From NCBI RefSeq assembly GCF_958295425.1, contig NC_081141.1, positions 27,777,865 to 27,841,864 of the forward strand: 64,000 nucleotides of DNA. The letters are read 5' to 3'. The translations under genes were made by a program, and so were the position numbers. The notes under the pieces are model-generated. The model did not search any database, was not told where the DNA came from, and was given only the letters and a program-made list of their open reading frames with translations. The stretch comes from Solea solea (lineage: Eukaryota; Chordata; Actinopteri; Pleuronectiformes; Soleidae). How positions within the stretch are numbered: the first letter of the stretch is position 1; every line of letters begins with the position of its first letter. Below, piece by piece: positions 62,001-64,000 of this stretch.

Positions 62001-64000
62001 ACTTTACTTATTTTATCCCAATATAATATAGCATTATGTATCATCATTCCCCCGTATCGCGTTATTGTATCGCACGCTAGATTCTTGCCAAAATACACAG
62101 CCCTTTTAGTAAGTAAAGTAAGATCATGCTAGCTAAAATAAGACGGTAAAGTATGTCTTCATCTAACATTGGTCCCTTATTTTCAATAAACCTCACAAAA
62201 TGTTAAATAATACGTATTTTGTATTGGAAAAGAGAGCAGAAACGAGCAAAAGTAGAGCTATGGTCAACGAAACTGAGGACATGAGAGTTAAACTAGCGCT
62301 GCCCTCGCAATTAAGCTGCAAAACATGTCGGCTAAAAGAAAAGCTAACCGCTATCAAAGAACCACCGCAACCATGGCGCATGCTAGCCTTACTACTCACA
62401 CACACACACAACCCGCCTGTTTGCCTCAAAGTAGCAGTTTGTTTGCTGTTAGCAGATGGAAATGCTGATTCATGCTAGCCTTACTCCTCACTCACAACCT
62501 GTAAACACTGCTACTTTTACTGTTAATTGCATTTCTCTCGTATTTGTTTCACATAAATCAGTCGTACACACAGTACTGTTTAATGCTTAGCTGTAGACAT
62601 GTTGCTACACCGCTTGTATGCGCGTAGAGCAATGGCTAGCCCTAGCTACATTTGCGATGTTTCTGTACGACTGGAACGTGGTGAATTTGAGCGCGAAGTC
62701 ACTCCCAGTTCTGACTTTTGAGTTCCAAAATAAATTAAAAAAAAGTACTGGTGAATCATTTGCTGCATTAGTTTCAAGCTTTTTTTTTACTAAATAATAC
62801 ATAGAGAAAATCAAATTGTGATTCATTTATCAAGCATATACCATATCTCTATGTCTAAGTTTACAAAAACAGAGGTAAGAATAGTCAGAAATGTTATGCA
62901 CAAATTTGGTGGACTGGGGAAAAACAAAAGTGCTTCTCCATAATAAATGGTTTGGGGAATATAGTTTTTCTTCAGGCGTACGTCAGGAACTTGAGGTATC
63001 AGCAAAAATAAAAAATCTATATATCATTATACTTCTTGATTTTGAAAAAAATATTGTGATCATGTTTTTTTCGCCCAGCCCTAATTTGTTCACTAATCAC
63101 AGCAAAACCAAGGAAAGCACACCTTACAAAGTGGAATGACCTCAATTTATACAGCTGTTTGCAAGTTATTCCAACATCACAAAGATTAAAAGAGAAAAGA
63201 AAAGAAAAAAAACTATGCATGACATGTCTTGTGGTTCAAGATTATAAATAAATAAAGATATATCTATATATATCTATATATACTTTGTATAGGAAAAAAA
63301 TCAATGCTATTGTAATTCCATTAATGTTTACACTTTGCCCCATAACATTCCTCTTGATACTTTAAACACAAACAAACACAGTACAATATGCTGCATGACT
63401 ACGATCGGTGTAATCTGAATAATCTGGTTTGACGGCAGTGTTCACTGGATATTTACAGTAAATGAAGCACATGAGCAGAAGGTTAGATCTTATTCAGATC
63501 TTTTCAGTTGCAGACGTGAAGATGTCGTATTGTCTCTACACTACAGCCACTCTGCCCCCCTGTGGCAGGGAGTGGAACAACCACCAGTAGCATCTCACAC
63601 ACACACACACACACACATGTTATACAATGCCAAACTACACTAGTATTGATCATCAGACGATGGGCTAAATGGATTATAATCCACATTCTTTTTCATGTAC
63701 CATGCTTTTATCTGAGGTTGCCATCTCGCTTCTACTTGATTCTGCCGGTTCAGTGGATTGTTCTTGGTTAAAATCTGCGCATTTGTAAATAGAGATAGTG
63801 CATGCATGGGATTATGTATGTTTGCAAATAACTTTGCATGTAAAGATTTTGCAGAGAGTTTACACAGATCAATAAAATCTAATGAAAAAGGAGAAGTGAG
63901 TGTGTGTCTGTGACAATTCTTTTGTTGGTTTTTTAAAAGCTCTTCATGGTCTTTGTCCTCCTGATGTTTCTGATGGTAGACAGCAAACTCATGGCACTTT

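Larger units (their letters stand above)
58812..63890 (+). other. rph3a: Presumed long rph3a 3' UTR and flank
   Basis: No convincing coding exon follows the rph3a stop. An AATAAA hexamer at 63871-63876, on the plus strand in A/T-rich sequence, could end a roughly 5-kb 3' UTR; long 3' UTRs are common in neuronal genes. The interval also holds a (TTC)n tract at 58885-58914, a MITE-like element at 59838-60250, a TIR element at 61478-62000 and an AC run at 63598-63617. The true cleavage site cannot be fixed from sequence. Confidence 0.3.

Overview
This looks like a teleost fish nuclear genome window, probably a percomorph. The evidence is vertebrate-type intron/exon genes with GT-AG splicing, short introns, abundant simple repeats and minisatellites, and fish-style retrotransposon tails and MITEs. 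No bacterial, viral or organellar gene was found.

Three conserved multi-exon genes could be rebuilt exon by exon, all with intact frames. (1) A PP2A B55 regulatory subunit, closest to ppp2r2a, lies on the minus strand at 8134-14759 (10 coding exons, 448 aa). (2) vps33a, the Sec1/Munc18 subunit of the HOPS/CORVET tethering complexes, lies on the minus strand at 21162-30708 (13 coding exons, 600 aa). (3) A rabphilin-3A gene (rph3a) lies on the plus strand at 45378-58811 (17 coding exons, at least 625 aa). It includes a 12-nt microexon, a Rab-binding/FYVE-like zinc finger and tandem C2 domains, and probably has an untranslated first exon near 34.1 kb and a long 3' UTR reaching about 63.9 kb.

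Two less familiar genes lie between them. A 69-aa single-pass membrane microprotein is at 17254-17463 (minus). A coiled-coil locus just upstream of vps33a holds one intact 169-codon ORF and a tandem, frameshifted second copy (30969-32003, minus).

The rest is intronic or intergenic: 1-8133 (3' flank of ppp2r2a), 15.1-17.2 kb, 17.5-21.1 kb, 32.0-45.3 kb (minisatellite, presumed rph3a promoter and large first intron), and the flank after 58.8 kb. These regions carry locus-specific minisatellites, several MITE-like elements with recognisable inverted repeats, LINE 3' tails and a tRNA-derived SINE fragment.

Functionally, vps33a (late endosome/lysosome fusion) and rph3a (Rab3/Rab27 effector in regulated exocytosis) are both membrane-traffic genes. 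In human both map to 12q24, so that part looks like conserved synteny. The PP2A gene beside them is not a 12q24 gene in human. No clearly new multi-gene system is visible. The best leads are the microprotein, the decaying coiled-coil duplication, the rph3a microexon, E-box/CLEAR-like motifs at vps33a, and unusual repeat placement next to rph3a splice sites.
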